A DNA stretch of 54,803 nt from Crocinitomicaceae bacterium (GCA_029252405.1 JAQXBM010000016.1:1-54803), one strand, 5' to 3'; shown: positions 35,761-44,971, counted from the first letter of the stretch. The notes: a model not told the origin generated them from the letters alone. Translations and numbers: made by a program.

Positions 35761-36375
35761 ATGAAAGCGTTGCGAATACTCTTCTTGGTTTTGACATTGA
35801 CAGCTCCCTTGCTGTCAACTGCTCAAAACACGGACATTGAATTGCTGCGCACCTTCAATTTGGAGAGAAACGCGCAACTCGATCAAACATTTCTATTCAC
35901 AACACATTCTTTTGGCGTTGTGGCGATTGGTATCCCAGCAACTTTAGCAACGATCGGAATCATAAAAAAGGACAGTCTGTTGAAGCAAAATGCACTAATG
36001 ATGACGGGATCATTGGTCGGTAGTTCTGTGATTATGCTCGGAATGAAATACGGTTTTGGTCGCGATCGGCCTTTTGTCACCTATCCAGAACTCGATAACT
36101 TGGTGCATCCGACTGATCCGTCCTTTCCTTCGGGACATACTTCTGTCGCTTTCACCACAGCGACTTCTCTAACTTTGGCCTATCCAAAATGGTACGTTTA
36201 TGTTCCTGCTTTTCTTTGGGCTGGAGCCGTAGGTTATTCGCGAATGCATCTGGGAGTGCACTATCCAAGTGATGTTTTGGTTGGAGCACTCATTGGTTCT
36301 GGAACAGCATTTTTGAGTTCCTATCTGACTGAAAAGATCCAATTAAAACGACGATCAAAAAAGCTACTGCTGTAA
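35761..36375 (+). CDS. PAP2-family phosphatase
   Basis: 204 residues. A signal peptide or first helix (ILFLVLTLTAPLLSTAQ) is followed by the three PAP2 motifs: KYGFGRDRP (K96, R103-P104), PSGH (123-126), and SR-X5-H-X3-D (S160-R161, H167, D171). The family dephosphorylates undecaprenyl pyrophosphate, phosphatidylglycerol phosphate or related lipids in the membrane; the substrate here is not determinable. The motifs are complete, so it should be active. About 130 nt of intergenic DNA with the palindrome precedes it. Confidence 0.92.
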   Translation: MKALRILFLVLTLTAPLLSTAQNTDIELLRTFNLERNAQLDQTFLFTTHSFGVVAIGIPATLATIGIIKKDSLLKQNALMMTGSLVGSSVIMLGMKYGFGRDRPFVTYPELDNLVHPTDPSFPSGHTSVAFTTATSLTLAYPKWYVYVPAFLWAGAVGYSRMHLGVHYPSDVLVGALIGSGTAFLSSYLTEKIQLKRRSKKLLL

Positions 36376-36478
36376 ATTATTGATCGAAAACAGGTGATTC
36401 GTGGAATCTAAGTTGGATTAAGCAATACGGATGTTGCTTATTTGACTGAAGATATTCGAACGTTACAAGTTGCATAGT

Positions 36479-36763
36479 CTAGACATCGATGATCTCACCC
36501 CATTTTTCACTTCGAATGGCGATTCTTCTGATGTAACCACAAACCGCTTCTGCTTCATACCCTTCTTCGGTTAATTTCTCAAAGGTTTTTTCAACGAGTT
36601 CTTTTCCAATTCCTTGACCTCTTAGTTCGCGTGGAACTTCCGAATAGGTTAAACGCATGTGGTTGTCATAGAGTGAATAACTCACAGATGCTTTCAGTCC
36701 ATCTGGTAGATTCAAAACGTACTCATGGTTTTCTTTATCGTGGATGATTTCTCTTTCTGACAT
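36479..36763 (-). CDS. Small GNAT-fold N-acetyltransferase (NATD1/YjdJ type)
   Basis: 94 residues, compact GNAT domain with the acetyl-CoA loop RELRGQGIGKELVEKTFEKL (about 55-75) and the C-terminal VCGYIRRI. These one-domain acetyltransferases have no assigned substrate. It is 17 nt downstream of the mscS stop on the same strand, so it is likely co-transcribed. Confidence 0.85.
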   Translation of the reverse strand: MSEREIIHDKENHEYVLNLPDGLKASVSYSLYDNHMRLTYSEVPRELRGQGIGKELVEKTFEKLTEEGYEAEAVCGYIRRIAIRSEKWGEIIDV

Positions 36764-36779
36764 GTCTTAATTTTTGATA

Positions 36780-38051
36780 CTACTTATTCATTGATTCCTT
36801 CAAATCCTTCCCTGTAGGACGTTCATACGCCGCCAATTCAAACATTTCCAATACTGCGAACAAGTGATCGAAAATATCTGCTACAACTCCCTCATAAATC
36901 GCCCATTCCTTGGACATGGAAAAACAATAAATCTCCAATGGAACGCCATATTCAGTTGGCTCTAATTGTCGAACCATGAGTGTCATCTCATTATTGATTT
37001 CATTTTTTCTCGCGAGATAATAATGAATGTATTTTCGGAACAAGCCCAAATTGGTTTGTTGACGTCCGTTGATTGCTTTGTCACCCACAAATCCATGATC
37101 CTCGTTGTATTTCTGAATCTCCGTTTGGCGGGTAGCAATAAAGTCTTCCAGTAAAGCAATTTTCTTCAAGTCTTGAATCAATTCTGGAGAAGCGAAGCGC
37201 ACTGAGCTCACTTGAATTTTCATCGCACGTTTGATTCTTCGTCCATCTGATTCTTCCATTCCACGCCAGTTAATGAATGAATCCGAAATGAATGAATACG
37301 TAGGAATCGTTGTGATGGTGCGATCGAAATTTCGGACTTTTACAGTTGCCAAATTGATCTCTTCGACATCTCCATCTGCTCCATATCGCTCCATGGTGAT
37401 CCAATCACCGATCCGAATCATGTCGTTGGCTGCAAGCTGAATACTTCCTACAAATCCGAGAATAGTATCACGGAAAATCAATAGAAGAATCGCCGAAAGT
37501 GCCCCCAAAGACGTCAAGAAGAAAATAGGTGACTTTCCTGTAAGAACTGAGAACATCACGATAATCAAAATCCCAGAAAAAAGAATCTTCAGAATCTGCG
37601 CATAGGATTGAATTGGTTTATCCTTGAAGCTCTCAACATCGAGCATGATGTCACGAATTGCATTGAACACGCGGTTCACAATAACCATGACGGCTAAGAT
37701 GATTAGCACCTGACTGACCTTCACTAAAGAGTTCAGGACATCTGGATAATTGAAGAACACAATCGATAGAAAATATTCCATGAACATCAAAGGGACGAGT
37801 AAAGCCAAGCCTTTGAATACTTTGTTGTGCATTAGGTGGTCATCCCACTCGGTCTTCGATTTCCCAGCAACGGCATGCATTACTTGAATAAGGATAAAAC
37901 GCGATATAAGCCATACGACAAAAGATGCTCCAATCAGTGCTGCGAGTAACCCCATGGTCCACCAAACGAGATCACTTTCATAGGCATCTGCTCCTCCTTT
38001 TGAAGAGAAATCGTAAAAACCTCTGATCCAATCAATAATTTGTGATCTCAT
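36780..38051 (-). CDS. MscS-family mechanosensitive channel (YbdG-like)
   Basis: Stretch-activated channel that releases solutes on osmotic downshift. 423 residues with about five membrane helices in the N-terminal half. The pore/beta-domain region has LGALSAILLLIFRDTILGFVGSIQLAANDMIRIGDWI and VEEINLATVKVRNFDRTITTIPTYSFISDSFINWRGM, then a longer C-terminal cytoplasmic domain, as in YbdG. The longest frame begins with a TTG at 38069, but a perfect -7 box (TACTTTTG) lies on top of it, so the ATG at 38051 (MRSQIIDWIRG) is the likely start. Divergent to the CPBP protease. Confidence 0.93.
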   Translation of the reverse strand: MRSQIIDWIRGFYDFSSKGGADAYESDLVWWTMGLLAALIGASFVVWLISRFILIQVMHAVAGKSKTEWDDHLMHNKVFKGLALLVPLMFMEYFLSIVFFNYPDVLNSLVKVSQVLIILAVMVIVNRVFNAIRDIMLDVESFKDKPIQSYAQILKILFSGILIIVMFSVLTGKSPIFFLTSLGALSAILLLIFRDTILGFVGSIQLAANDMIRIGDWITMERYGADGDVEEINLATVKVRNFDRTITTIPTYSFISDSFINWRGMEESDGRRIKRAMKIQVSSVRFASPELIQDLKKIALLEDFIATRQTEIQKYNEDHGFVGDKAINGRQQTNLGLFRKYIHYYLARKNEINNEMTLMVRQLEPTEYGVPLEIYCFSMSKEWAIYEGVVADIFDHLFAVLEMFELAAYERPTGKDLKESMNK

Positions 38052-38061
38052 TTTAGTTATT

Positions 38062-38637
38062 TTGGACAAAAGTACATTTTTGAAGAAGAGAGCACTCTAT
38101 ATATTGGGATTAATCACCCTTCTCGTTTTCCCAATTCCAACCTTTCTTGTGATGTGGTATGCTGAGGACGTCTCTTTTTGGGAAATCCTTCAGTTTGAAA
38201 ACTTTACCTATCTCAAATTCGGAGTCGGGGTTGAAATGGGAATCCTTTATGCCTTTATCGCGCTTCTCTTCATGAATGCTCCAGTCTTTGAGAAACTCCC
38301 CGTTCGTGTTGAGACGATGGTTCGAAACATGAAACTAACAGTTTTGGATTGTGTCTTTTTGTCCATTTGCGCTGGAGTGGGCGAAGAATTATTGTTCCGA
38401 TCTGGCGTTCAGTTTTATTTAGGCCCGCTTCTCACTTCGGTGATTTTTGTCGCTGTGCATGGATATTTGAACCCCTTCAACTGGAGAATGTCCATTTATG
38501 GATTGATTGTTTTACCCTTTATTCTGATGATCAGTTATGGTTTCGAGGAATTCGGATTGTGGTTTGCCATTGGCGCGCACTTCTCGTATGACCTGGTGCT
38601 CTTCCTTTCGATGTCGACGAAATTCAATAAAGAATAA
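38062..38637 (+). CDS. CPBP-family intramembrane glutamic endopeptidase
   Basis: 191 residues, about five membrane helices. The ABI/CPBP motif is present: GVGEELLFRSG (EExxxR type, about 113-123) followed by histidines (FVAVHGYL and GAHFSYD) that complete the presumed metal or glutamate catalytic set. No substrate is known. The frame opens with TTG at 38062; a second TTG at 38080 (MKKRALYILG) would fit the promoter geometry better. No ATG occurs before residue 31, so the start is uncertain. It is divergent from mscS with 10 nt between starts, and convergent with the LRR lipoprotein with one nucleotide between stops. Confidence 0.87.
   Translation: MDKSTFLKKRALYILGLITLLVFPIPTFLVMWYAEDVSFWEILQFENFTYLKFGVGVEMGILYAFIALLFMNAPVFEKLPVRVETMVRNMKLTVLDCVFLSICAGVGEELLFRSGVQFYLGPLLTSVIFVAVHGYLNPFNWRMSIYGLIVLPFILMISYGFEEFGLWFAIGAHFSYDLVLFLSMSTKFNKE
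38066..38074 (-). promoter_or_regulatory. -7 promoter box for mscS, overlapping the divergent CPBP start
   Basis: Minus-strand TACTTTTG(T), a perfect match to TAnnTTTG, 15 nt before the mscS ATG. The same bases encode the first codons of the plus-strand CPBP frame. Confidence 0.6.
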
Positions 38638-38638
38638 C

Positions 38639-39391
38639 TCACTCCTGAATAATCTGCAAACGATTCGCTTGCAACACATACATGCACGCTGGCAAGGCCG
38701 TATTTCTGTCAATTTGTATCAACTCGAAAAAACGCAAATCGCACATTTCCTCAGGAACATCGAGTAATGGTCCCGCACCGGCCAAATAGAGCTCTTTCAA
38801 ACTGGAAAGCTTCGCCATCGATTTGGGCAAGGCTCTAAGGTTATTCCTATTCAGATGGATAAATCGCAAGCTTTCACAATCGCCAATTGACGTGGGCAGA
38901 CTATCCAATTGATTGAATTTCGCTTGCAATATTTCCAAATTCTTCAATTTCCCCAATGAATCTGGTAAACTCGTAAGCTGATTTTGGTTAACCCATAATT
39001 GCTCCAAACTGGTCAAATCGCAGATTTCATCGGGTAAAACTTCAATTTCATTGTATTGAGCCGAAAATATCTTCAAGTTCTTTAATTCGCCAATTGAAGC
39101 AGGAATGTATTTGATGTCGTTTCTTCCGATGTACAGCTTTTCAAGCATTGTCAATTCGGAGATGCGATCTGGGATACTATCAATTTCATTTCCATACAAA
39201 CGCAAGACTCTAAGCTCCTTATTGAGAAATGCTTCCTCGGGAAATTTGGTCAATCCTTTGCGCGACAAATTCAAGGCGTTTCCTTCTTTCGAGTGCTTCA
39301 AATCCTTAATTCGTGCACACTGAGTTAACAGGAAGATGAGCGAAATTCCAGTGAAGAGAAAGAAATACTGTTTTATGGAACTCGAAGGCAT
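38639..39391 (-). CDS. Leucine-rich-repeat lipoprotein
   Basis: 250 residues. The lipoprotein signal ends LLTQC, so it is acylated and probably in the outer or inner membrane. Eight or nine LRRs of about 23 residues follow (LRVLRLYGNEIDSIPDRI, LEKLYIGRNDIKYIPASI, and so on), then a capping segment with paired cysteines (DLRFFELIQIDRNTALPACM). LRR lipoproteins serve protein binding; the partner is unknown. Its stop nearly touches the CPBP gene stop. Confidence 0.9.
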   Translation of the reverse strand: MPSSSIKQYFFLFTGISLIFLLTQCARIKDLKHSKEGNALNLSRKGLTKFPEEAFLNKELRVLRLYGNEIDSIPDRISELTMLEKLYIGRNDIKYIPASIGELKNLKIFSAQYNEIEVLPDEICDLTSLEQLWVNQNQLTSLPDSLGKLKNLEILQAKFNQLDSLPTSIGDCESLRFIHLNRNNLRALPKSMAKLSSLKELYLAGAGPLLDVPEEMCDLRFFELIQIDRNTALPACMYVLQANRLQIIQE

Positions 39392-39529
39392 TCTGCAAGA
39401 TACTGATTTTGCTTTGAAACAATTTTCATTTTTTTGGTATTGAGAAGCAACTTTTTCCTAATTTTCGCATCTATAATACAGACGCTAACAGCAAATGCTT
39501 CAAGCTCAAGCTGTTTTTAATTAGAATTT

Positions 39530-39928
39530 ATGAATTTTTTGAAACCAATTTTAATCGGATCGTTCGCATTTTTTGCGCTCAGTTTGAACGCTCAAACATC
39601 AGGTACGGATGCTATTCTTGCCCAGTATTCTCAAAGCAGCCTTAATAACTTAACGACTGAATTATCATTAACAACGGACCAAGTCACTCAGATTACAGCA
39701 TTGAATGAAAAGGTAGTTGATAAAATTGAAGCCATTCAGAACAATTCACAATTTGATGATGCAAAGAAAAGAGAATTTATTCGTGGAAACCGCGACGACC
39801 ATAAACATGTAATGTCAACTATTTTAACGCCAGCGCAATTCACAGCTTACGAAGAACTGATGAGAGCGAAAGCATCTGATCGCACGGAGCAACGAAAGCC
39901 AATTCAAGACATTAAAAAATCGAATTAA
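39530..39928 (+). CDS. Secreted helical protein, Spy/CpxP-like appearance
   Basis: 132 residues. The signal peptide is KPILIGSFAFFALSLNAQ. The mature part is alpha-helical and polar: a run LTTELSLTTDQVTQITALNEKVVDKIEAIQ, then AKKREFIRGNRDDHKHVMSTILTPAQFTAYEELMR, then a basic tail. The two Lxx-TxxQ... segments followed by LTPAQF recall Spy/CpxP-type periplasmic chaperones (LTxxQ motif). This is a likeness rather than a firm match. A strong terminator follows. Confidence 0.6.
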   Translation: MNFLKPILIGSFAFFALSLNAQTSGTDAILAQYSQSSLNNLTTELSLTTDQVTQITALNEKVVDKIEAIQNNSQFDDAKKREFIRGNRDDHKHVMSTILTPAQFTAYEELMRAKASDRTEQRKPIQDIKKSN

Positions 39929-39960
39929 GAGTTTACGATTTACTATTACAACGAAAACCT

Positions 39961-39998
39961 AAAAAAACGGCACCGATTAATCGCTGCCGTTTTTTTTT
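39961..39998. terminator. Bidirectional terminator between the Spy-like gene and msrA
   Basis: AAAAAAACGGCA / TGCCGTTTTTTT stem with a short loop and a long T run, between two convergent genes. Confidence 0.9.
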
Positions 39999-40017
39999 GT
40001 GTCTTAGATTTCTAAAT

Positions 40018-40548
40018 CTACTTCGCTACTGCGCCGAAGACCTTTCTGAATTTCTCCACCTTCGGTCGAACAACCGCTTGGCAATATCCATTCTGCGGAT
40101 TATTTTCGAAATAGTTGTTGTGATAATCCTCTGCTGGGAAGAAATTTTCCAATGGGACAATCTCCGTCACAATGGGCTTCTCCCAAACGCTGTCATTATC
40201 TAACTGTGCTTTGTAAGCCTCCGCAGTCTTTTGTTGTTCTTCATTGTGAAAGAAAATCGCTGACCTGTATTGAGGTCCAACGTCATTTCCTTGACGGTTC
40301 AACTGCGTTGGATCATGCACGAACCAAAACATTTCTAACAAGCGATCAAAAGAAACGACTGAATCATCAAATTCAATTCTTGCTACTTCGGCATGACCTG
40401 TTCTTCCTGAGCACACCATTTTGTAATCGGCAGTTGCTTTCGTTCCACCAGAATAACCTGAGGTAACGTTAATCACACCATCAATATCTTTAAAACATGC
40501 TTCGATGCACCAAAAGCATCCAGCACCAAATGTTGCTTCTTTTTTCAT
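40018..40548 (-). CDS. msrA: Peptide methionine-(S)-sulfoxide reductase MsrA
   Basis: Repairs the S-epimer of methionine sulfoxide in proteins. From the ATG at 40548 the product is 176 residues, standard length. It begins MKKEATFGAGCFWC with the catalytic Cys11, then GYSGGTKATADYKMV. There is no signal peptide, so it is cytoplasmic. The frame extends upstream to 40635, but that would overlap msrB and lack a family N-terminus. The start at 40548 leaves a 13-nt gap to the msrB stop, so the two are one operon in the order msrB-msrA. Confidence 0.94.
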   Translation of the reverse strand: MKKEATFGAGCFWCIEACFKDIDGVINVTSGYSGGTKATADYKMVCSGRTGHAEVARIEFDDSVVSFDRLLEMFWFVHDPTQLNRQGNDVGPQYRSAIFFHNEEQQKTAEAYKAQLDNDSVWEKPIVTEIVPLENFFPAEDYHNNYFENNPQNGYCQAVVRPKVEKFRKVFGAVAK

Positions 40549-40561
40549 ACTGTAATTATAC

Positions 40562-41056
40562 TTAATGTTTTTCAAATTTGAGTGATGCCGAATTGATGCA
40601 ATAGCGCAATCCTGTTGGATTAGGACCATCTGCAAACACGTGCCCTAGGTGCGCATCACAGCGATTACATACTACCTCTACTCGACTCCATCCGTAAGAA
40701 TCGTCTCCAACTTCTCCTACATTTTCCGTGTTGATGGGTTGGTAAAAACTCGGCCAACCCGTTCCTGACTTAAATTTCGTTTTGCTCGCAAACAATTCTA
40801 AATCGCAACATACACAAGTATACGTTCCTTTTTCCTTGTTGTCCCAAAATTCTCCTGTGAAGGCGCGCTCCGTTCCTTTCTGACGGGTTACTTCGTACTG
40901 TTCTTCCGTTAACTGAGCTTTCCACTCTGCTTCTGTCTTAACCACTTTTGTCGAATCTTCCGGATCGAACAGGTGATTGCTCGACGCAGAATTTGATTGC
41001 ATGCCTGAGCTACATGCTACGATTACCAAAAGCCCAATAATTGCTGTAAATTTCAT
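40562..41056 (-). CDS. msrB: Peptide methionine-(R)-sulfoxide reductase MsrB, lipoprotein form
   Basis: Repairs the R-epimer. 164 residues from the ATG at 41056 ([18 protein letters not shown]). The N-terminus has a lipoprotein signal ending VACSS, so this MsrB works outside the cytoplasm, unlike MsrA downstream. The MsrB fold shows the zinc ligands CVCC and CNRC, the substrate loop GTGWPSF, and the catalytic cysteine in RYCINSASL. The frame reaches 41092, but that start has no export signal. It is first in the operon with msrA. Confidence 0.94.
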   Translation of the reverse strand: MKFTAIIGLLVIVACSSGMQSNSASSNHLFDPEDSTKVVKTEAEWKAQLTEEQYEVTRQKGTERAFTGEFWDNKEKGTYTCVCCDLELFASKTKFKSGTGWPSFYQPINTENVGEVGDDSYGWSRVEVVCNRCDAHLGHVFADGPNPTGLRYCINSASLKFEKH

Positions 41057-41137
41057 ATCCACTAATTTAGGATTATTGGACGCAGCAGGCAATCAGAACT
41101 TTCAATTTAAAATGCCAAAATTTCCTAAAGAAGTTAT

Positions 41138-42709
41138 TTATTCAACTAGAAAGGCCTCTCTGTATACCGTTGAATTCTTAAAACATTGGATGTAATAGAT
41201 TCCTGGCTCAAGGTCCTCAACATTGATTTGAAATTGTCGCGTATCCCCATTCGAACGAATACCGCTTAATAATTCTTGCCCCGATGGATTGATAATCGAA
41301 TAAGATACAACAGAAGATGAGCCGTCAAATGTAACAGTCAAGTTGTCTTTAACGGGGTTAGGAGCAAGCGTCCATTCTTGCTTTTTTGGATAAACCGCAA
41401 TGGGTCCATGAAACTCCTCTTCTCCATCTATATCCACTTGTCGTAATCGGTAATACACAACATCAGAATTCGTGCGTGTGTAGTCGTTAAAGTCGTACTT
41501 GATACTTTCTTGGGAATTTCCGCCTGCTGCAGCTGTGTAAACACTCGTAAATTCTTTTCCGTCATCAGATCGTTCCAAGGAGAAATGACTACTGTTCGAC
41601 TCTGAAAGTGTCATCCAATTGATCTGCGTGTACTCCTCGAATTGATTTGCAGAGAAATCGGCTAACTCAACTGGTAAGAAAACTCCCGTTGTTACAAAAT
41701 CCCAATTGCAGGCATCTCCAGCCTGACCATCAACAGCAATTATATAACTATCTCCAATATTCAATGAAGGTAAAAGAACCGTTCCAGTTCCAACCGCGCA
41801 CCCCAAATAGTCTGCTCCGTATGTTCCCACTCCAGCACAATTGGTCCAAACCCCTACTTGGGCTTCACCGCCAGCACCGTCGTTGCACGTTAAATTGTTA
41901 ATCTCAATTGAACCGCTGGTCGAAGTTGCCGTAAACGTGTAAAAGACTGTATTCTCGTTCGAGTACCAAGTTCCTCCATTACAAGCACCTGCTCCCAAAG
42001 CAGCCGAAGGTGGTGTGAATGCAGCTCCTGAAGAACCAAGATTACAACCAGAACCATTACTAGTCGCTCCGGCACAGTTATCGTTTACAGGAGGCGCTGG
42101 CAAACCAGTTAATGTGAAATCCGCAGTGTACGCTTTATTTCCCCAAGTGAAAACATACAGTGGAAGCGTTGGGTCCAATCCAGTGGCACTTAGTTCCAAT
42201 AATACTAGGTTCGGTCCAGATTTATCGATAATCTGACCACAACCTACATTCGTTAAGGCCGAACAATCTACCCCTTGATAAAATGACATCCACATCTCGG
42301 AGAAACCTCCTGCTCCAGCGAAACCGCCTGAATAGTCAACTGAAACTTGATTGACACCTGTTGCCAAATCATATGTATGCCAACTACCATTATTGAGTGC
42401 ATTTCCTCCAGGTCCACATGGCGGCCCAGGGTTTGTATTTCCAGCCTCTGAGTCAAACGACCCCGTTACACCAGCAGTAGAAAAAGCAGGCGTCCCAATA
42501 TCAGCACAATCAACCAAGCCAATCGTTCCTTCGCTTGTGGTAGAGCAACCCGTTGATTTCAAAATATATAGACTGTCTTGAATAAGTTCTCCGTTCTCTT
42601 GATAAGGAGCTATATAAACTCCTCCAGTTGATAATTCTGTCCGTTGAGCGATTGAGAAAAAGGATAAACAAGCGATTGCTGTTATCAGGAGTAATCTAGT
42701 AGATTTCAT
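41138..42709 (-). CDS. T9SS-secreted protein with C-terminal sorting domain
   Basis: 523 residues. The signal peptide is STRLLLITAIACLSFFSIAQ. Beta-rich domains follow with many glycines and paired cysteines (about 30-340, including CGPGGNALNNGSWHTYDLATG and DNCAGAT...GSGCNLG). A fibronectin-like segment (SESNSSHFSLERSDDGKEF) leads to a type A T9SS sorting domain (WTLAPNPVKDNLTVTF ... GIYYIQCFKNSTVYREAFLVE). Surface or released; function unknown. A long intergenic stretch (272 nt) lies upstream. Confidence 0.85.
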   Translation of the reverse strand: MKSTRLLLITAIACLSFFSIAQRTELSTGGVYIAPYQENGELIQDSLYILKSTGCSTTSEGTIGLVDCADIGTPAFSTAGVTGSFDSEAGNTNPGPPCGPGGNALNNGSWHTYDLATGVNQVSVDYSGGFAGAGGFSEMWMSFYQGVDCSALTNVGCGQIIDKSGPNLVLLELSATGLDPTLPLYVFTWGNKAYTADFTLTGLPAPPVNDNCAGATSNGSGCNLGSSGAAFTPPSAALGAGACNGGTWYSNENTVFYTFTATSTSGSIEINNLTCNDGAGGEAQVGVWTNCAGVGTYGADYLGCAVGTGTVLLPSLNIGDSYIIAVDGQAGDACNWDFVTTGVFLPVELADFSANQFEEYTQINWMTLSESNSSHFSLERSDDGKEFTSVYTAAAGGNSQESIKYDFNDYTRTNSDVVYYRLRQVDIDGEEEFHGPIAVYPKKQEWTLAPNPVKDNLTVTFDGSSSVVSYSIINPSGQELLSGIRSNGDTRQFQINVEDLEPGIYYIQCFKNSTVYREAFLVE

Positions 42710-42968
42710 AATTTAGCTGTTTGTGAACAGTGAATTTAAGTTATCAGAATTTGCTTTCCATCTATTTTAATTTCACATTTCTTAGAAAGTTGGAATATAA
42801 TCTTAACAGAAACATTCTTTGTCTGTAAATCTTCTTTGTTCGTCGATAATTCGCTCTATTTATCGGTAATCTGACTTGCCAACCGCACTATTTCATTGGA
42901 TTCCTAAAAGAGTCAAATAAGAGGCATTCTGAATGATCAGAACACACCTGTAAGATATATTTAAAGCG

Positions 42969-42976
42969 TACTTTTG
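42969..42976 (+). promoter_or_regulatory. -7 promoter box for the MFS gene
   Basis: TACTTTTG matches TAnnTTTG exactly and ends 5 nt before the GTG at 42982, implying a leaderless or nearly leaderless message unless the ATG at 43018 is used. Confidence 0.5.
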
Positions 42977-42981
42977 CGGAA

Positions 42982-44190
42982 GTGAATCTTAGACAATATC
43001 CACGTAATTTTTGGCTGATGTGTTGGGCACTTTTGTGCTTCATGATCAGTTTCAATTTGTTCATTCCCGAACTCAATCAAATGATTACGGATTTGGACGG
43101 AGCGAACTTTAAAGGCTTGCTATTTATCTTCTTTTCCATCACTGCTCTGATTTCTCGTCCCTTTTCTGGAAAACTCTCCGATACAATCGGTCGAAAGAAG
43201 GTAATGTACATTGGAATTGTGATTGGAACAATTACCACGCTATTCTACCCTGTTGTTGGCTTGACAGGCTTTCTGATGTTGCGATTATCTCACGGATTCA
43301 GTGCAGGATTCCTTCCTACTGGAGCAACTGCTCTTGTAACAGATTTGTTGCCCGAAAAAGGTCGAGGTGTTGGAATGGGAATTTGGGGAACCTTTATTTC
43401 TGTGGGGTTTGGTTTTGGGAATTTCTTCTCAGGGATGATCCTGAAGGCTGTAGGAATTTATGGATTATTCTTTACTGCAGCAGGATTCGCGCTGTTGGCA
43501 GGAATCCTCACGTTTGGTCTCAAAGAAACACTACCGAACCCCCAACGCTTCAAGTTTTCATTGTTGAAGGTGAAGTTCGAAGATGTTTTTGAACCCACAG
43601 TGCTCGCGCCAGCATTCATTATGTTTTGCGCCGCCATTTCAACGGGTGTGATTTTCGTTACTTCCCCAGACATCAGTGAATACTTGGGAATTGAAAACAA
43701 GGGGTGGTTTTTCATCTTTTACATGAGTTCAACTATCCTCGTTCGATTGTTCGCAGGAAGTATGTCCGATAAAATTGGAAGACGTCGTTCTCTGATAATC
43801 GGTCTGATTTTTCTAATTCTGAGCATGATTCTAATTGCCACTGCACACGAAGTAATTCAGTATACTGCCGGAGCAATTGTATATGGTTTAGCAACGGGAG
43901 TGAACAGTCCTACGATCTTCGCCTGGACAGCAGATTTATCCCCAGTAGCTCGCAGAGGTATTGGAGCTGGAACGGTTTTCATCGCCTTGGAATTCGCGAT
44001 AATGGCGGGAGCACTCATCACGCTTGTTATCTACAACAACACCATGGAATCGGCACGAATCATCTATGTTGCAGCGTCCGTGTTTGGGGTAGTCGCCATT
44101 CTTTATTTGTTGTGGCATTTGCGCAAGAAACCATCAGAACACGACCTCATCCTCAATACGAAGAAAGACCCTGAGCTTCTTGACAACTAA
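42982..44190 (+). CDS. Major facilitator superfamily transporter
   Basis: 402 residues with 12 predicted helices. The MFS motif A is between helices 2 and 3 (GKLSDTIGRKKV) and is repeated in the C-half (GSMSDKIGRRRS). It is of the drug/sugar efflux type; the substrate is not evident. The start is GTG at 42982 (MNLRQYPRNFWLMCW); an ATG at 43018 is a fallback. The last 57 nt overlap the end of the queuosine-precursor transporter gene on the other strand, so the two mRNAs are complementary at their 3' ends. Confidence 0.9.
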   Translation: MNLRQYPRNFWLMCWALLCFMISFNLFIPELNQMITDLDGANFKGLLFIFFSITALISRPFSGKLSDTIGRKKVMYIGIVIGTITTLFYPVVGLTGFLMLRLSHGFSAGFLPTGATALVTDLLPEKGRGVGMGIWGTFISVGFGFGNFFSGMILKAVGIYGLFFTAAGFALLAGILTFGLKETLPNPQRFKFSLLKVKFEDVFEPTVLAPAFIMFCAAISTGVIFVTSPDISEYLGIENKGWFFIFYMSSTILVRLFAGSMSDKIGRRRSLIIGLIFLILSMILIATAHEVIQYTAGAIVYGLATGVNSPTIFAWTADLSPVARRGIGAGTVFIALEFAIMAGALITLVIYNNTMESARIIYVAASVFGVVAILYLLWHLRKKPSEHDLILNTKKDPELLDN

Positions 44191-44922
44191 ATAGATTGGA
44201 ATGGTATCAAGTAAGGCGAATACCACTTTGAAGGCATACGCACTCAACACAAACATCATCAACTGATAGCCAACAGAAACATCCTCTTTCATCGGCAGAG
44301 CATTCGCATAATAATACGTAATCAGAATTACAGCGATGGAATCAATCAACTGACTCGTTAGGGTCGATACATTGTTGCGCAGCCATAACTTCTTGCCGCT
44401 TGTTCTGTTCTTGAGGTAATGGAACACGCGAACATCCACAAATTGAGCGGTCAAATAGGCAATCATCGAAGCGGCCGTTGCACCGAAGGTTAAGGTTCGA
44501 ATTTCATAAAAAGCATAGCCGTAGGGTATCTCAACTTCACCATTCACAACTTCGGGCACTAATCTACCCTCAACTAGTCCCGAAGGCGCCTCCAGCCAGC
44601 CTCCCAGCCATAAAACGAATAAAACCCAGACGTTGAGGATCAAACCAATCCAAACCACCATATTGGCGCGTTTTCGGCCGTATAATTCAGAAATTAGATC
44701 GGTGCAAAAGAACGTTATAGGATACGGAAGGACTCCAACTGCTATCGCAAAACGGAAATCACTATCATCTGGAATGCCCAGCCAGCCTGAAAAATCAATG
44801 AATCGAGAAACTCCCAAAATATTGAGCATCGTCAAGGACCCGAGGAAAATACCTACGAGAATTAGAAAGACCCATTCACGTCTTCGACGGATGGTTGGAT
44901 CAAGTTGATTTGATTCGAACAT
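44134..44922 (-). CDS. Queuosine precursor transporter (YhhQ family)
   Basis: 262 residues from the ATG at 44922, about seven helices. It has the DUF165/YhhQ layout: FPITF-like YPITFFCTDLISELYGRKRANMVVW (about 67-91), then TAQFVDVRVFHYLKNRTSGKKLWLRNNVSTLTSQLIDS (about 160-197), the family signature. It imports 7-cyano- or 7-aminomethyl-deazaguanine for queuosine tRNA modification. No preQ1-riboswitch-like structure is visible in the 49 nt upstream. Its 3' end is antisense to the MFS gene end. Confidence 0.92.
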   Translation of the reverse strand: MFESNQLDPTIRRRREWVFLILVGIFLGSLTMLNILGVSRFIDFSGWLGIPDDSDFRFAIAVGVLPYPITFFCTDLISELYGRKRANMVVWIGLILNVWVLFVLWLGGWLEAPSGLVEGRLVPEVVNGEVEIPYGYAFYEIRTLTFGATAASMIAYLTAQFVDVRVFHYLKNRTSGKKLWLRNNVSTLTSQLIDSIAVILITYYYANALPMKEDVSVGYQLMMFVLSAYAFKVVFALLDTIPIYLVVKKLRVFLRIEDEVVF

Positions 44923-44971
44923 ATCCAAAGGAACAAAAAAAATTAACTATCTTCGAGCTAAACGATTTGAA

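Noticed and set aside
44923-44971. preQ1 riboswitch before the queuosine-precursor transporter
   Set aside because: The 49-nt gap to the MerR gene shows no convincing aptamer-like stem and A-rich tail.
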